A model generated the notes under the pieces. It did no database searches, had not been told where the DNA came from, and was given only the letters and a program-made list of their open reading frames with translations. This document shows, in pieces, positions 53,864-62,273 of a stretch of 64,000 nucleotides of DNA. Source of the DNA: Alphaproteobacteria bacterium (GTDB taxonomy: Bacteria; Pseudomonadota; Alphaproteobacteria; Micavibrionales; Micavibrionaceae); the NCBI GenBank assembly GCA_021775955.1, contig JAJFGU010000021.1, forward strand, positions 1 to 64,000, read 5' to 3'. Made by a program: the position numbers and the translations under genes. Positions within the stretch are counted from its first letter, which is position 1, and the number at the start of each line of letters is the position of its first letter.

Positions 53864-56134
53864 CTAAAGAAAACTCTGCGGGTCGATGTCGATTTGAACG
53901 CGCACGGTGGATGGCGTTTTGATGTTGTGCACCCAGGCTCCAATGGTTTTTTGCAGATCAATATTTTTATCCGCGCGCACCAAAAGCCTATAACGGTATT
54001 TCCCGCGCAGCCGCGCAAACGGCGCCGGGGCCGGGCCAAGGGTCTGTATCCCCTGGCCCTCTTTGGTTTTTCCTTGCGGCGCACTCATCCCAAGCGCTTT
54101 TGACACTTCAATCACCTGATCCTCATCGCGGCCGGACACGATAATCCCGGCCAGGCGAGAAAAAGGCGGCATATGGGACTGCTCACGCTCCAGCGCTTCC
54201 ACGCGCAAAAATTCATCGCGCGCACCTGCGGCCAGCGCCTCCATAATCCTGTGCCCGGGCATGAAGCTTTGCAGGTAGACCTTACCCTTTTTCTCTTCAC
54301 GGCCCGCACGGCCCGCGACCTGATGCAGCAATTGATAGGTGCGCTCGGCGGCGCGCAGCTCCCCGCCCTGCAAACCGAGATCGGCGTCAATCACACCGAC
54401 CAGCGTTAAATTCGGAAAGTGGTGACCCTTGGCGATGATCTGTGTGCCGATAATAATATCGACCTTGTGCTCGCGAATATCGGCGAGCATCTTGCGCAGC
54501 TGTTCATTGTTTTCCGCCGTGTCACTGGCGAGCATCATAATTTTGGCGTCAGGAAAATAGCCACGCGCCTCCTCAACGATGCGCTCGACACCGGGGCCAC
54601 ACACAGCGAAAGAATCCGCAGCATCGCATTCCGGGCAATGTTTGGGCAGCATCGTTTCAAAGCCGCAATGATGGCAATGCAAACGCGCGCTTTGTTTATG
54701 TTCGACCAGCCAGGCGGTGCAGCGCGGGCAGTCCATGCGGTGGCCACAGCTCCGGCACAGCGTCAGCGGCGCATAGCCACGGCGGTTGAGGAACAATAGC
54801 GCCTGCTCTCCCGCTTGTATTGTTTCGGCGACGGCATTCTTAAGCGTCGGGGAAATGAAATGCTGGCGCTCGGGCCTGTCTTCGCGCATATCGATGGTTT
54901 CAATCTCGGGCAGCCGCGCGCCGCCAAAACGGTCGGGCAGATGAACCTGGGCGTAACGTCCGCTTCCATGAGGTTTTGGCCAGACATTATGCATCGTCTC
55001 CAGCGACGGTGTAGCCGACACCAGAACAATCGGAATTTTTCCCAGATGCGCCCGCACCACCGCCATATCGCGCGCATGATAGATGACGCCGTCTTCCTGT
55101 TTAAAGGCCGGGTCGTGCTCTTCATCAACCACAATAAGGCCGAGATCCATGTAAGGAAGGAACAACGCCGAACGCGCGCCGACCACGACTTTGGTCTGGC
55201 CCTCGGCAACACCGCGCCAGGTTCTGCGTCTTTGAGCAGGCGATAAATGCGAATGCCACAAAGCGGGCGGACAACCAAAGCGCGATTTGAACCGATCCAG
55301 AAACGCATTCGACAATGCAATCTCGGGCAGGAGAATGAGGACCTGCCGGTCTTGCTTCAACGCCTCAGCCACCGCCTCGAAATACACTTCGGTTTTTCCT
55401 GCCCCCGTCACGCCATCGATCAGCAGCGCGCTTTGCTCTTTCGTCTTTGTGTATTGTGCGATTTGCTTGACCGCTTCGCTCTGCGCATCTGAAAGTTCGG
55501 CACCCGGTCTGTGCGCATCAGGGTTGCGGCACGGCGCAGCGCTATACATCTCCACCGCCCTGACCAGGCCCTTATCGGCCATGCCCTTGATGACGCCGGG
55601 GGTGCAATTTGCGGCTTCTGCTATTTCCGACGGACGGCGGGCAATGTCGTCGCTTAAAATCTCTAAAACGCGCTGGCGTTGGGGCGAAAGACCTTTGCGG
55701 GTTTTGTCATTGATCTCCACGCCCGGCTTATACCCCTTCACCGGCTTGGGCGGGTCCAGCGCCGCCGGCACGCTGAGGGCCATCTTGAGAACCGAGCCCT
55801 TTGGGCTCATATTATACTGCGCCACCCAATCGAGAAATTGGCGCTCCACTTCCGGCATCGGCGGTAATTCATGGCGCGCTACGATGGATTTGAGCTTTTT
55901 GGTCGGCACATCACCAGCGCCTTCACCCCAGACCACACCGGGAATTTCGCGGCCGCGCACGGGCACCGTCACATAATCGCCCGGTTGCAGGATAAGCCCC
56001 TCCGGAACGATATAATCATAAGCTTTATCAACGGGATAGGACACGAGTACGGATAGGCAAGGCTGGCCCTGCGCCGTGCCCTCCGGCCCGTCTTCTTCCT
56101 CAAATAGCTGCGGCTGCGTCATTTTTCTTGACAT
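53864..56134 (-). CDS. priA: primosomal protein N' (replication restart helicase)
   Basis: A 756-residue protein. An N-terminal 3'-end binding domain is followed by the helicase with Walker A GVTGAGKTEVY near 244 and VVDEEHDPAFKQ (DEEH, motif II). A zinc region follows with paired cysteines (CRSCGHRMDCPRC, CHHCGFETMLPKHCPEC). It reloads the replication fork after collapse. The ATG at 56134 overlaps the promoter of the divergent 91-aa gene. Confidence 0.96.
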   Translation of the reverse strand: MSRKMTQPQLFEEEDGPEGTAQGQPCLSVLVSYPVDKAYDYIVPEGLILQPGDYVTVPVRGREIPGVVWGEGAGDVPTKKLKSIVARHELPPMPEVERQFLDWVAQYNMSPKGSVLKMALSVPAALDPPKPVKGYKPGVEINDKTRKGLSPQRQRVLEILSDDIARRPSEIAEAANCTPGVIKGMADKGLVRAVEMYSAAPCRNPDAHRPGAELSDAQSEAVKQIAQYTKTKEQSALLIDGVTGAGKTEVYFEAVAEALKQDRQVLILLPEIALSNAFLDRFKSRFGCPPALWHSHLSPAQRRRTWRGVAEGQTKVVVGARSALFLPYMDLGLIVVDEEHDPAFKQEDGVIYHARDMAVVRAHLGKIPIVLVSATPSLETMHNVWPKPHGSGRYAQVHLPDRFGGARLPEIETIDMREDRPERQHFISPTLKNAVAETIQAGEQALLFLNRRGYAPLTLCRSCGHRMDCPRCTAWLVEHKQSARLHCHHCGFETMLPKHCPECDAADSFAVCGPGVERIVEEARGYFPDAKIMMLASDTAENNEQLRKMLADIREHKVDIIIGTQIIAKGHHFPNLTLVGVIDADLGLQGGELRAAERTYQLLHQVAGRAGREEKKGKVYLQSFMPGHRIMEALAAGARDEFLRVEALEREQSHMPPFSRLAGIIVSGRDEDQVIEVSKALGMSAPQGKTKEGQGIQTLGPAPAPFARLRGKYRYRLLVRADKNIDLQKTIGAWVHNIKTPSTVRVQIDIDPQSFL

Positions 56135-56156
56135 AATAAATATTCTTGCTTATTAT
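56128..56156 (+). promoter_or_regulatory. near-consensus promoter of the 91-aa gene
   Basis: TTGACA (56128-56133), exactly 17 bases, TATTAT (56151-56156). It overlaps the priA start codon on the other strand. Confidence 0.7.
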
Positions 56157-56203
56157 CTCTACATTCAATACGAGTATAGTGATTTTGATGAAAGGCAAAA
56201 GAT

Positions 56204-56479
56204 ATGTCGTTAAATACAAATATACACAAGTATTTAGGAGACCCTGTTCAACCAACTGACGAGGAGCAACGTGCCTTTGATGAGCGAATTGGTGACATTT
56301 CTCATGAGACAGGCTTATCGGAAACTGAAGTTAGAGAGACGTTAAGGTGGTGCGCGAAAGCTCAAATGGGGCCAAACATAAATACACCTAATATCGGTAG
56401 AGCTTTGCTAGACATACGCAAAGATCATTTTGCAGATGAGGCTGCTAATGAAGGCAATATACCACCGCCTAATCCCTAA
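56204..56479 (+). CDS. hypothetical protein, 91 aa
   Basis: A small soluble acidic protein beginning MSLNTNIHKYLGDPVQPTDEE. The helical centre (ISHETGLSETEVRETLRWCAKAQMG) resembles a helix-turn-helix in length but has no clear match. A near-consensus promoter lies 48 bases upstream. It sits between priA and fsa, which are close neighbours in relatives I recall, suggesting insertion. The function is unknown. Confidence 0.62.
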   Translation: MSLNTNIHKYLGDPVQPTDEEQRAFDERIGDISHETGLSETEVRETLRWCAKAQMGPNINTPNIGRALLDIRKDHFADEAANEGNIPPPNP

Positions 56480-56561
56480 CGACAGACAAAACTCCCACTT
56501 GACCGTCTTCACCAATCTGCTTACCTATGGGATGTTTCAAACAAAGCCATAGGGTAAGCAT

Positions 56562-57218
56562 ATGAAATTCTTCGTCGACACCGCCGATATTGATGACATC
56601 AAAGACATGGCCGCCACCGGCCTTTTGGACGGGGTGACCACCAACCCCTCGCTGATCAAGAAAGCTGGCAAGGACTTCATCCCCCTCATTAAGGAAATCT
56701 GCAAGGTCGTTAGCGGCCCGGTCAGCGCTGAAGTTGCCGCCACCGATTATGCCACCATGCGCAAGGAAGCCGAAGTGCTGCGCAAAATCGCCGATCATAT
56801 CGCCGTGAAGGTTCCCCTCACCCCCGATGGGTTGAAAGTGTGTAAGGAATTATCCGATGACGGCACGATGGTGAATGTGACGCTGTGCTTTTCACCGTCG
56901 CAGGCGATTTTGGCGGCCAAAGCGGGCGCCGCGTTTATATCCCCGTTTGTCGGGCGGCTGGATGATATCTCACACGACGGGCTGAGCCTGATTTCCGACA
57001 TTGTGAGGATTTACGAGAATTACGATTATTTCGATACCGAAGTGCTGGTGGCGTCTGTGCGCAACCCGCTGCATATCGTCGAGAGCGCCAAAATGGGTGC
57101 CCATGTCATGACCGCGCCGCCTGATGTGATCCGCAGCCTCTACAATCATCCGCTGACCGATAAGGGTTTAGCGGCCTTTGTTGAGGACTGGAAAAAGACC
57201 GGGCAGAGTATTCTTTAG
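56562..57218 (+). CDS. fsa: transaldolase / fructose-6-phosphate aldolase-like
   Basis: A 218-residue short transaldolase. [17 protein letters not shown] and [11 protein letters not shown] mark the family, and the Schiff-base lysine is in [12 protein letters not shown] near residue 86. Short forms of this size act as transaldolase (TalC-type) or fructose-6-phosphate aldolase; the two cannot be told apart here. It links the pentose phosphate pathway and glycolysis. AGGGTAAG precedes the ATG. Confidence 0.92.
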   Translation: MKFFVDTADIDDIKDMAATGLLDGVTTNPSLIKKAGKDFIPLIKEICKVVSGPVSAEVAATDYATMRKEAEVLRKIADHIAVKVPLTPDGLKVCKELSDDGTMVNVTLCFSPSQAILAAKAGAAFISPFVGRLDDISHDGLSLISDIVRIYENYDYFDTEVLVASVRNPLHIVESAKMGAHVMTAPPDVIRSLYNHPLTDKGLAAFVEDWKKTGQSIL

Positions 57219-57253
57219 CGCCGACTTCGCTCATTTCGTGGTAAAATGGACAA

Positions 57254-57961
57254 ATGAGTGATTCACAAGTCAAAGAAGCCCCCAATATGACCGAAGACGA
57301 TGTCATTGCCTTTTTGAAGGACAATCCGGAATTTCTGCAGGACAACCCGGATGTGCTGGAGCTTTTGATTCCCGAGCGCAAACGCCCCAAAAAGGGCGAG
57401 GTTGCCGATTTTCAATCCTATGTCATTGACCGCCTGAAATCCGACAAGGAAGAGGTCATCGAGATTTCCAAAGACATCGTCGAGACCAGCCGCGCCAATA
57501 TGAACAACCAGCAGCGCGTGCATGAGGCGGTGCTGCGTTTGCTTGAATCGACCCGCTTTGATGATTTCATCCATACGATCACCATGGATTTATCGAGCAT
57601 GCTTGATGTCGACATTGCCGTGTTTCTGGTCGAAGCGGATAGTAGCGACATTCCGCATATCTCCACCTCCGGCGTGCGGGTTATTCCGGGCGGCACGGTC
57701 GATAAATGGATGGAGGGTAAAAACGTGATGCTCCAGGATAATATTTCCGGCATTGAGCCAATCTATGGCGGCGGCGCGGCGCTAGTCAAATCACAAATAT
57801 TATTGCGCGTTGATATTTCAATGGACACCCCACCGGCCATTTTAGCATTCGGCAGTCGCGACCCCGATATGTTTGTCGATGGCCAGGCCACCGACCAGAT
57901 CATTTTCCTCGCCCGCGTAATCGAACGGTGCTTTCGCACATGGCTCAACCTTCCGATATAA
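57254..57961 (+). CDS. DUF484 family protein (GAF-like)
   Basis: A 235-residue protein. A short helical start (EDDVIAFLKDNPEFLQDNPDVLELL) is the DUF484 signature, followed by a coiled stretch and a GAF-like fold (from about 100). DUF484 genes commonly sit beside xerC, as here, with a 22-base overlap to xerC. The role is unknown; coupling suggests a link to chromosome dimer resolution or a regulator. The start is supported by MSDSQV following the spacing from fsa. Confidence 0.88.
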   Translation: MSDSQVKEAPNMTEDDVIAFLKDNPEFLQDNPDVLELLIPERKRPKKGEVADFQSYVIDRLKSDKEEVIEISKDIVETSRANMNNQQRVHEAVLRLLESTRFDDFIHTITMDLSSMLDVDIAVFLVEADSSDIPHISTSGVRVIPGGTVDKWMEGKNVMLQDNISGIEPIYGGGAALVKSQILLRVDISMDTPPAILAFGSRDPDMFVDGQATDQIIFLARVIERCFRTWLNLPI

Positions 57962-58893
57962 AACCGGTAACACTTAGCAAGTGTGCCCCGGACCTGGCCG
58001 ATAAGCTGCAAAGCTGGCAGGAATTTCTGCGCGTCGAAAAGAACATGTCGCGCCATACGCTGCGTGCTTATTGCGGGGACATTTCACATTTTGTGAACTT
58101 CCTTGCCGATCATTTGGACAAGCACCCATCGCTGAATGATCTCTCGGAAGTATCCTTACGTGATTTTCGTGCCTGGATGTCTCGTAAAGCGATGGACGGT
58201 GCGGGCAATGCATCACGGGCGCGGTCATTGTCGGGCATTAAGAACTTCCTCAGCTGGCTCGACAAACAGGGCATCATGCACAACGCCGCGATTGGCACAG
58301 TCCGCACGCCGAAACAGGCGCATAAGCTGCCGCGCCCATTGCATGAAGCGCAGGCGATGGAGGTGCTGGAGCAGGCCGGATTGCTGGCGAGCGAGGACTG
58401 GATTGCCGCGCGCGACCGGGCGCTGTTCACGCTGCTCTATGGTTGCGGGCTGCGGATTGATGAAGCGCTGTCGCTCAACATGGACGGTTTGCCGCATGAT
58501 GGCTTTTTGCGTGTCACCGGCAAGGGCAACAAGGAACGCCAGGTTCCGGTTCTCCCGATCGTTGAACTGGCGCTTTTGAATTACACGAACTTCAGGCCCT
58601 CTGGGAACAAGCCTGACGCCCCCCTCTTTATAGGCGCGCGCGGTGGGCGGCTCAATCAGGGGGTCGCACAGCGGGCGATGCGGGAGCTGCGTGGGACGCT
58701 CGGCCTGCCCGAAACCGCAACGCCGCATGCGCTGCGCCATAGCTTTGCCACGCATTTGCTGCAAAACGGCGCGAATTTGCGCGAGATTCAGGAGCTTTTG
58801 GGCCATGCGAGTTTGAGCACCACGCAACGCTACACCGAAATCAACGCCGCCGAACTGCTTAAAGTCTATAAAGCCGCCCATCCACGGGCTTAG
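57940..58893 (+). CDS. xerC: tyrosine recombinase XerC
   Basis: A 317-residue protein. The N-terminal SAM-like domain (FLRVEKNMSRHTLRAYCGDI) is followed by the catalytic domain: Arg in YGCGLRIDEAL, the catalytic lysine in GKGNKERQVP, HALRHSFATHLL, and LGHASLSTTQRYT with the nucleophilic tyrosine. With XerD it resolves chromosome dimers at dif. ATG 57940 was taken; GTG 57928 is an alternative. It overlaps DUF484. Confidence 0.93.
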   Translation: MAQPSDIKPVTLSKCAPDLADKLQSWQEFLRVEKNMSRHTLRAYCGDISHFVNFLADHLDKHPSLNDLSEVSLRDFRAWMSRKAMDGAGNASRARSLSGIKNFLSWLDKQGIMHNAAIGTVRTPKQAHKLPRPLHEAQAMEVLEQAGLLASEDWIAARDRALFTLLYGCGLRIDEALSLNMDGLPHDGFLRVTGKGNKERQVPVLPIVELALLNYTNFRPSGNKPDAPLFIGARGGRLNQGVAQRAMRELRGTLGLPETATPHALRHSFATHLLQNGANLREIQELLGHASLSTTQRYTEINAAELLKVYKAAHPRA

Positions 58894-59184
58894 ACGCCCT
58901 TCAGTTCGTTTGCCTCGTTTTTCTCTCAAATTCTATCTCCCTGATTTCATTTGTTTTTCTTTCAGTTCGTTTCAGCCCGCCCGGCTTTTTGCCTTTTGTT
59001 GTTATGTCCATTTCTTCAGTTTGCTCCTTCAAAAGTAATCTTACATACCGCAAAATCCCTTTTATCCTTATAGTCGAACTCAGGCATCTCCCTGATCGTT
59101 AAACCAGCCGTTAATATATGATAAAATTCCTAAAAATGCAAGAAAATAGCGCGAAGAAGCGGGGTGTGGGGAAAGCTTTACGCT

Positions 59185-59280
59185 CGTCATTCCCTGCATT
59201 TGTGAAGCAAAATTCTAAGGGAATCCATCTATCCCATATGGATCACCTTAGAATGCGCTACACGCATTCAGGTGATGACG
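59185..59280. repeat. 96-bp imperfect palindrome
   Basis: Inner arms 59212-59228 and 59238-59254 match at 15 of 17 positions around a 9-base centre. Outer arms starting CGTCAT at 59185 and ending ATGACG at 59280 match in part. The size and shape fit a miniature palindromic repeat element. No transposase is nearby. Confidence 0.6.
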
Positions 59281-59332
59281 ATTTTAGCATTACTCCTCCA
59301 CGCCGCCTGACCACGTAATGTGGTTCAGACTC

Positions 59333-59375
59333 CGGTCGGAATGACAAAAAGGGGGATGCTTTACCTCTCCGTGTT
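59333..59375. repeat. 43-bp direct repeat, copy 1
   Basis: Identical over 43 bases to 59951-59993, in the same orientation. The pair encloses the 160-aa orphan gene; the distance between copy starts is 618 bases. Confidence 0.9.
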
Positions 59376-59387
59376 TCAATAATTTTC

Positions 59388-59416
59388 TTGACATAATCAT
59401 TGATAGCTTGTAGAAA
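59388..59416 (+). promoter_or_regulatory. predicted promoter of the 160-aa gene
   Basis: TTGACA (59388-59393), 17 bases, TAGAAA (59411-59416). It shares the TTGACATAAT opening; the -10 is a moderate match. Confidence 0.5.
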
Positions 59417-59448
59417 GTCACTCTATCAATGGTTTGAGGAGTATTGGT

Positions 59449-59931
59449 ATGCCGAAAGCCACAACGAAACCCCGCACAGAACCTGCATCTTTAAGCAAAA
59501 ACGGCACGTTTTCTGCATCGTCCAATAATAGCACGAATAGCAAAGAGCAAACCTACGAACCTAGAACAGAGCTGGAAAAAGAAATTCATGGAAAGTTTCA
59601 TAAATACCAAAGTGACGGGTTTAAATGGCTTAAGCTAACGCATAGGGCTTGCTGGAAAGGCTATGACATAACCCCCCACAAGAAAGTATCCGTAAAAAAA
59701 GCAGCAGGCCCGCGCATTTTGATCTTATTGGATCTTAAACAGCCTTTTGATAGGCAATGGCCTTCAAATTTACCACCCGGCACACTTAAGGACCTTGGGC
59801 AGCTGGAGCACAGAAGAATCATTACCCCCAAACCTCCCGAAGCAACTATAGGGAAACGGGTAGGCAGCACTGCAAGTGTTGGCAGTAAAACTGCCGCGTT
59901 CCAACCAGGGCAAGCGCCGCTTCCTTGGTGA
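59449..59931 (+). CDS. hypothetical protein, 160 aa, between direct repeats
   Basis: ATG 59449 is preceded by GAGGAG. The first 45 residues are Ser/Thr/Asn/Lys-rich (TKPRTEPASLSKNGTFS). The centre (KEIHGKFHKYQSDGFKWLKL, then RACWKGYDITPHKK) is more structured, followed by ILILLDLKQPFDRQWP. The last five residues (APLPW) and the stop are read from a fragment of an lpd 3' end, so the natural C-terminus has probably been replaced. No family recognised. Confidence 0.55.
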   Translation: MPKATTKPRTEPASLSKNGTFSASSNNSTNSKEQTYEPRTELEKEIHGKFHKYQSDGFKWLKLTHRACWKGYDITPHKKVSVKKAAGPRILILLDLKQPFDRQWPSNLPPGTLKDLGQLEHRRIITPKPPEATIGKRVGSTASVGSKTAAFQPGQAPLPW

Positions 59932-59952
59932 CTTCGGTTAATGTCGGGTGCG
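59915..59952 (-). pseudogene. relic of an lpd 3' end
   Basis: On the minus strand this reads H-P-T-L-T-E-V-T-K-E-A-A, the conserved C-terminal motif of dihydrolipoyl dehydrogenase. It matches the resident lpd (60831-60868) over 24 exact bases plus a diverged part. The codon differences (Pro, Thr, Leu) are all synonymous. No other lpd sequence is recognisable around it. Confidence 0.7.
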
Positions 59953-59993
59953 GTCGGAATGACAAAAAGGGGGATGCTTTACCTCTCCGTGTT
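59951..59993. repeat. 43-bp direct repeat, copy 2
   Basis: Exact copy of 59333-59375. It directly adjoins the lpd relic, so the repeat and the relic meet at the same breakpoint. Confidence 0.9.
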
Positions 59994-60011
59994 AAAATAT
60001 AAAATAATGTC

Positions 60012-60740
60012 TTATCTCTGGTTTGGAGATGGACTGGATTCAGAAGCGTTGGAAGGTTTGGGTTTTAATTCAAGGCCATGGGCCGCTGCGAAATCATCGG
60101 TACACGCAACAGAAAACGGGCCATAAACCCATTTATTAACTTCTACCGGCAAATGTACTTGAGAAAAATGTTCGCCTACAAATGTGTTAGCCCGAAGCTC
60201 AGGCCCCTGGCAAACCACAACCTTAACCCCCGCACGAACAGCGGCATCATGCCAAACATTTGGAGTATAATGTAACCGACTTTGCTTAGTACCTTCGGTT
60301 GCAAATGCAGGCATAGAGTTTCTTATTGCTTCAGCCTTCTCCCAAGCTGAACAGCCGGAACGGTTAAAAATATCAAACGTTACCACCATATCAGCTTTAA
60401 ATTTCCCTGTTAAAAAATCCCAATTTTCTCCAGTCTCCTCAAGATGGTGGCTTTCAATATCTATAGCCTTAACTTCAGGTGCTGGGCGATCGGTTTGAGG
60501 ATAAAGTTGCATACCCAAACTTACAGCAACTGCAGTTGCTGCTGATAAAACTTCGGTATCATCAGGAGAAATAATTTGTTCGTCTGGCCAAGGAGGCGCC
60601 CCAACCAGTAGAATAGTTTTTATTTGGTGCTTCTCAGAGTCATAATGTTCAGTAGTGCTATAGTAAATGCCGAGAATGCCGCTACCATCACAAAACCCGG
60701 AACGCATTGAATTTTTAACATGTGATTGACTTAATATCAT
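60012..60740 (-). CDS. hypothetical protein, 242 aa
   Basis: No family recognised. The layout alternates strands and helices, with IKTILLVGAPPWPDEQI, MVVTFDIFNRSGCSAWEKA and VKVVVCQGPELRANTF, like a Rossmann-type or hydrolase fold. There is no signal peptide. An in-frame ATG 11 codons downstream is an alternative start. A promoter (TTGACA 60795-60790, 17 bases, TACATT) lies upstream on the minus strand. It is AT-rich and sits in the accessory island beside lpd. Confidence 0.6.
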   Translation of the reverse strand: MILSQSHVKNSMRSGFCDGSGILGIYYSTTEHYDSEKHQIKTILLVGAPPWPDEQIISPDDTEVLSAATAVAVSLGMQLYPQTDRPAPEVKAIDIESHHLEETGENWDFLTGKFKADMVVTFDIFNRSGCSAWEKAEAIRNSMPAFATEGTKQSRLHYTPNVWHDAAVRAGVKVVVCQGPELRANTFVGEHFSQVHLPVEVNKWVYGPFSVACTDDFAAAHGLELKPKPSNASESSPSPNQR

Positions 60741-60766
60741 TGTCCATTTTCCTTAAAATCTGAGGA

Positions 60767-60795
60767 AATGTAGCAAATTATTAGAATTATGTCAA
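60767..60795 (-). promoter_or_regulatory. predicted promoter of the 242-aa gene
   Basis: On the minus strand, TTGACA (60795-60790), 17 bases and TACATT (60772-60767). It begins three bases past the lpd stop codon and shares the TTGACATAAT opening. Confidence 0.6.
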
Positions 60796-60797
60796 AT

Positions 60798-62189
60798 TTA
60801 AATATGAATAGGGCGTTTATCCACCGCTAACGCCGCTTCCTTGGTGACTTCGGTGAGGGTTGGGTGCGCGTGACAGGTGCGGGCGATGTCTTCGGCGCTG
60901 CCGTCAAATTCCATCACGGTGACGGCTTCGGAGATTAATTCCCCGACATTGGGGCCGATCATATGCACGCCGAGGACTTTATCGGTTTCCGCATCGGCGA
61001 GAATTTTGACAAAGCCTTCGGTCATGCCCATCGCGCGCGCACGTCCATTGGCCATGAAAGGAAACTTGCCGGCATTATATTTAACGCCGTCTTCTTTTAG
61101 CTGCTCTTCGGTCTTACCGACAGCGGAAATTTCCGGCCAGGTATAAACCACACCCGGCACCATGTTGTAATCGATATGCCCGGTTTGACCATCGAGCAGC
61201 TCTGCCAGGATAACGCCTTCGTCTTCGGCCTTATGCGCCAGCATCGGACCAATAATCGCATCACCAATCGCGTAAATACCTTCGACGGATGTTTCAAAAA
61301 ATTCATCAGTCTTAATACGCCCGCGCTCATCCAGATCGACGCCGATTTTATCCAGCCCCAGCCCGTCGGTATAGGGCTTGCGCCCGACCGCCATCAGCAC
61401 GATATCGGCGACAATGCTTTCGGTGTCGCCTCCGGCCGCCGGCTCAACCTGAAGCGCAACATTCTGCGACGTTGTCACCGCTTTGGTGACTTTAGAGGAT
61501 AGCTTAAAGTCTATACCCTGTTTTTTGAAAATCTTGAGTGCCTCTTTACGGATTTCCTCATCCATACCCGGCAAAATGTTATCGAGAAATTCGACGACCG
61601 TGACCTTGGTGCCGAGCCTGCGCCAGACCGTGCCCATTTCCAGACCAATCACGCCGCCGCCAATGACCACCATCGATTTGGGAACCTCTGATAACTCCAG
61701 CGCGCCGGTGGAAGATACGATTTTCTTTTCATCAATCTCGATGCCCGGCAGGGAAATGACGTCAGAGCCGGTGGCAATGATGATGGAATCCGCTTCATAG
61801 GTTTTATCGCCGACTTTGACCTTACCGGCTTCGATAATTTCGCCGGCGCCTTTGAGATGGTCGATTTTGTTTTTCTTGAACAGAAATTCAATGCCCTTGG
61901 TGTTGGCTTCGACGACTTCGTCTTTGAATCCCATCATGGTTTTAAGGTCTAAGCCGAGCTTGCCGACCTCGATACCCATACCCTTGAAATGATGCCCGGC
62001 TTCTTCGTATTTTTCCGAGGCCGAGAGCAACGCCTTCGAGGGTATGCAGCCAACATTCAGACAGGTACCGCCCAGCGTTTCGCGCTTTTCCACACAGGCG
62101 GTTTTCATGCCGAGCTGGGCGCATCGTATCGCCGCCACATAACCGCCCGGCCCCGCGCCTATTACAATCACATCGTATTTGTCTGCCAT
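60798..62189 (-). CDS. lpd: dihydrolipoyl dehydrogenase
   Basis: A 463-residue flavoprotein. FAD-binding GAGPGGYVAAIRCAQLG at the N-terminus, redox cysteines in GGTCLNVGCIPSK, NAD-binding GGGVIGLEMGTVW near 180, and the C-terminal dimer motif HAHPTLTEVTKEAALA with the catalytic histidine. It reoxidises the lipoyl arms of 2-oxoacid dehydrogenases. odhB lies upstream on the same strand with a divergent gene between, so this is the usual tail of the 2-oxoglutarate dehydrogenase cluster, interrupted. Confidence 0.97.
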   Translation of the reverse strand: MADKYDVIVIGAGPGGYVAAIRCAQLGMKTACVEKRETLGGTCLNVGCIPSKALLSASEKYEEAGHHFKGMGIEVGKLGLDLKTMMGFKDEVVEANTKGIEFLFKKNKIDHLKGAGEIIEAGKVKVGDKTYEADSIIIATGSDVISLPGIEIDEKKIVSSTGALELSEVPKSMVVIGGGVIGLEMGTVWRRLGTKVTVVEFLDNILPGMDEEIRKEALKIFKKQGIDFKLSSKVTKAVTTSQNVALQVEPAAGGDTESIVADIVLMAVGRKPYTDGLGLDKIGVDLDERGRIKTDEFFETSVEGIYAIGDAIIGPMLAHKAEDEGVILAELLDGQTGHIDYNMVPGVVYTWPEISAVGKTEEQLKEDGVKYNAGKFPFMANGRARAMGMTEGFVKILADAETDKVLGVHMIGPNVGELISEAVTVMEFDGSAEDIARTCHAHPTLTEVTKEAALAVDKRPIHI

Positions 62190-62273
62190 AATATTTACCG
62201 CTCACAGAAAGTTGTTTAAGACGGTATAATCTAGCGTATATAAGATGGTCAGTAAACAAAGGCGGGCAAAGAA

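Larger units (their letters stand above)
58894..59448. other. repeat-rich non-coding stretch after xerC
   Basis: No convincing gene. It contains T-rich, weakly repetitive text (TCAGTTCGTTT at about 58909 and 58961), a 96-bp imperfect palindrome (59185-59280), a sequence at about 59310-59340 typical of dispersed GTCATTCCGAC-type repeats, the first 43-bp direct repeat and a promoter. A 66-residue frame at 59118 is formed by the palindrome. Confidence 0.55.

Noticed and set aside
59118-59318. 66-residue plus-strand frame
   Set aside because: It runs through the 96-bp palindrome and has no ribosome site.
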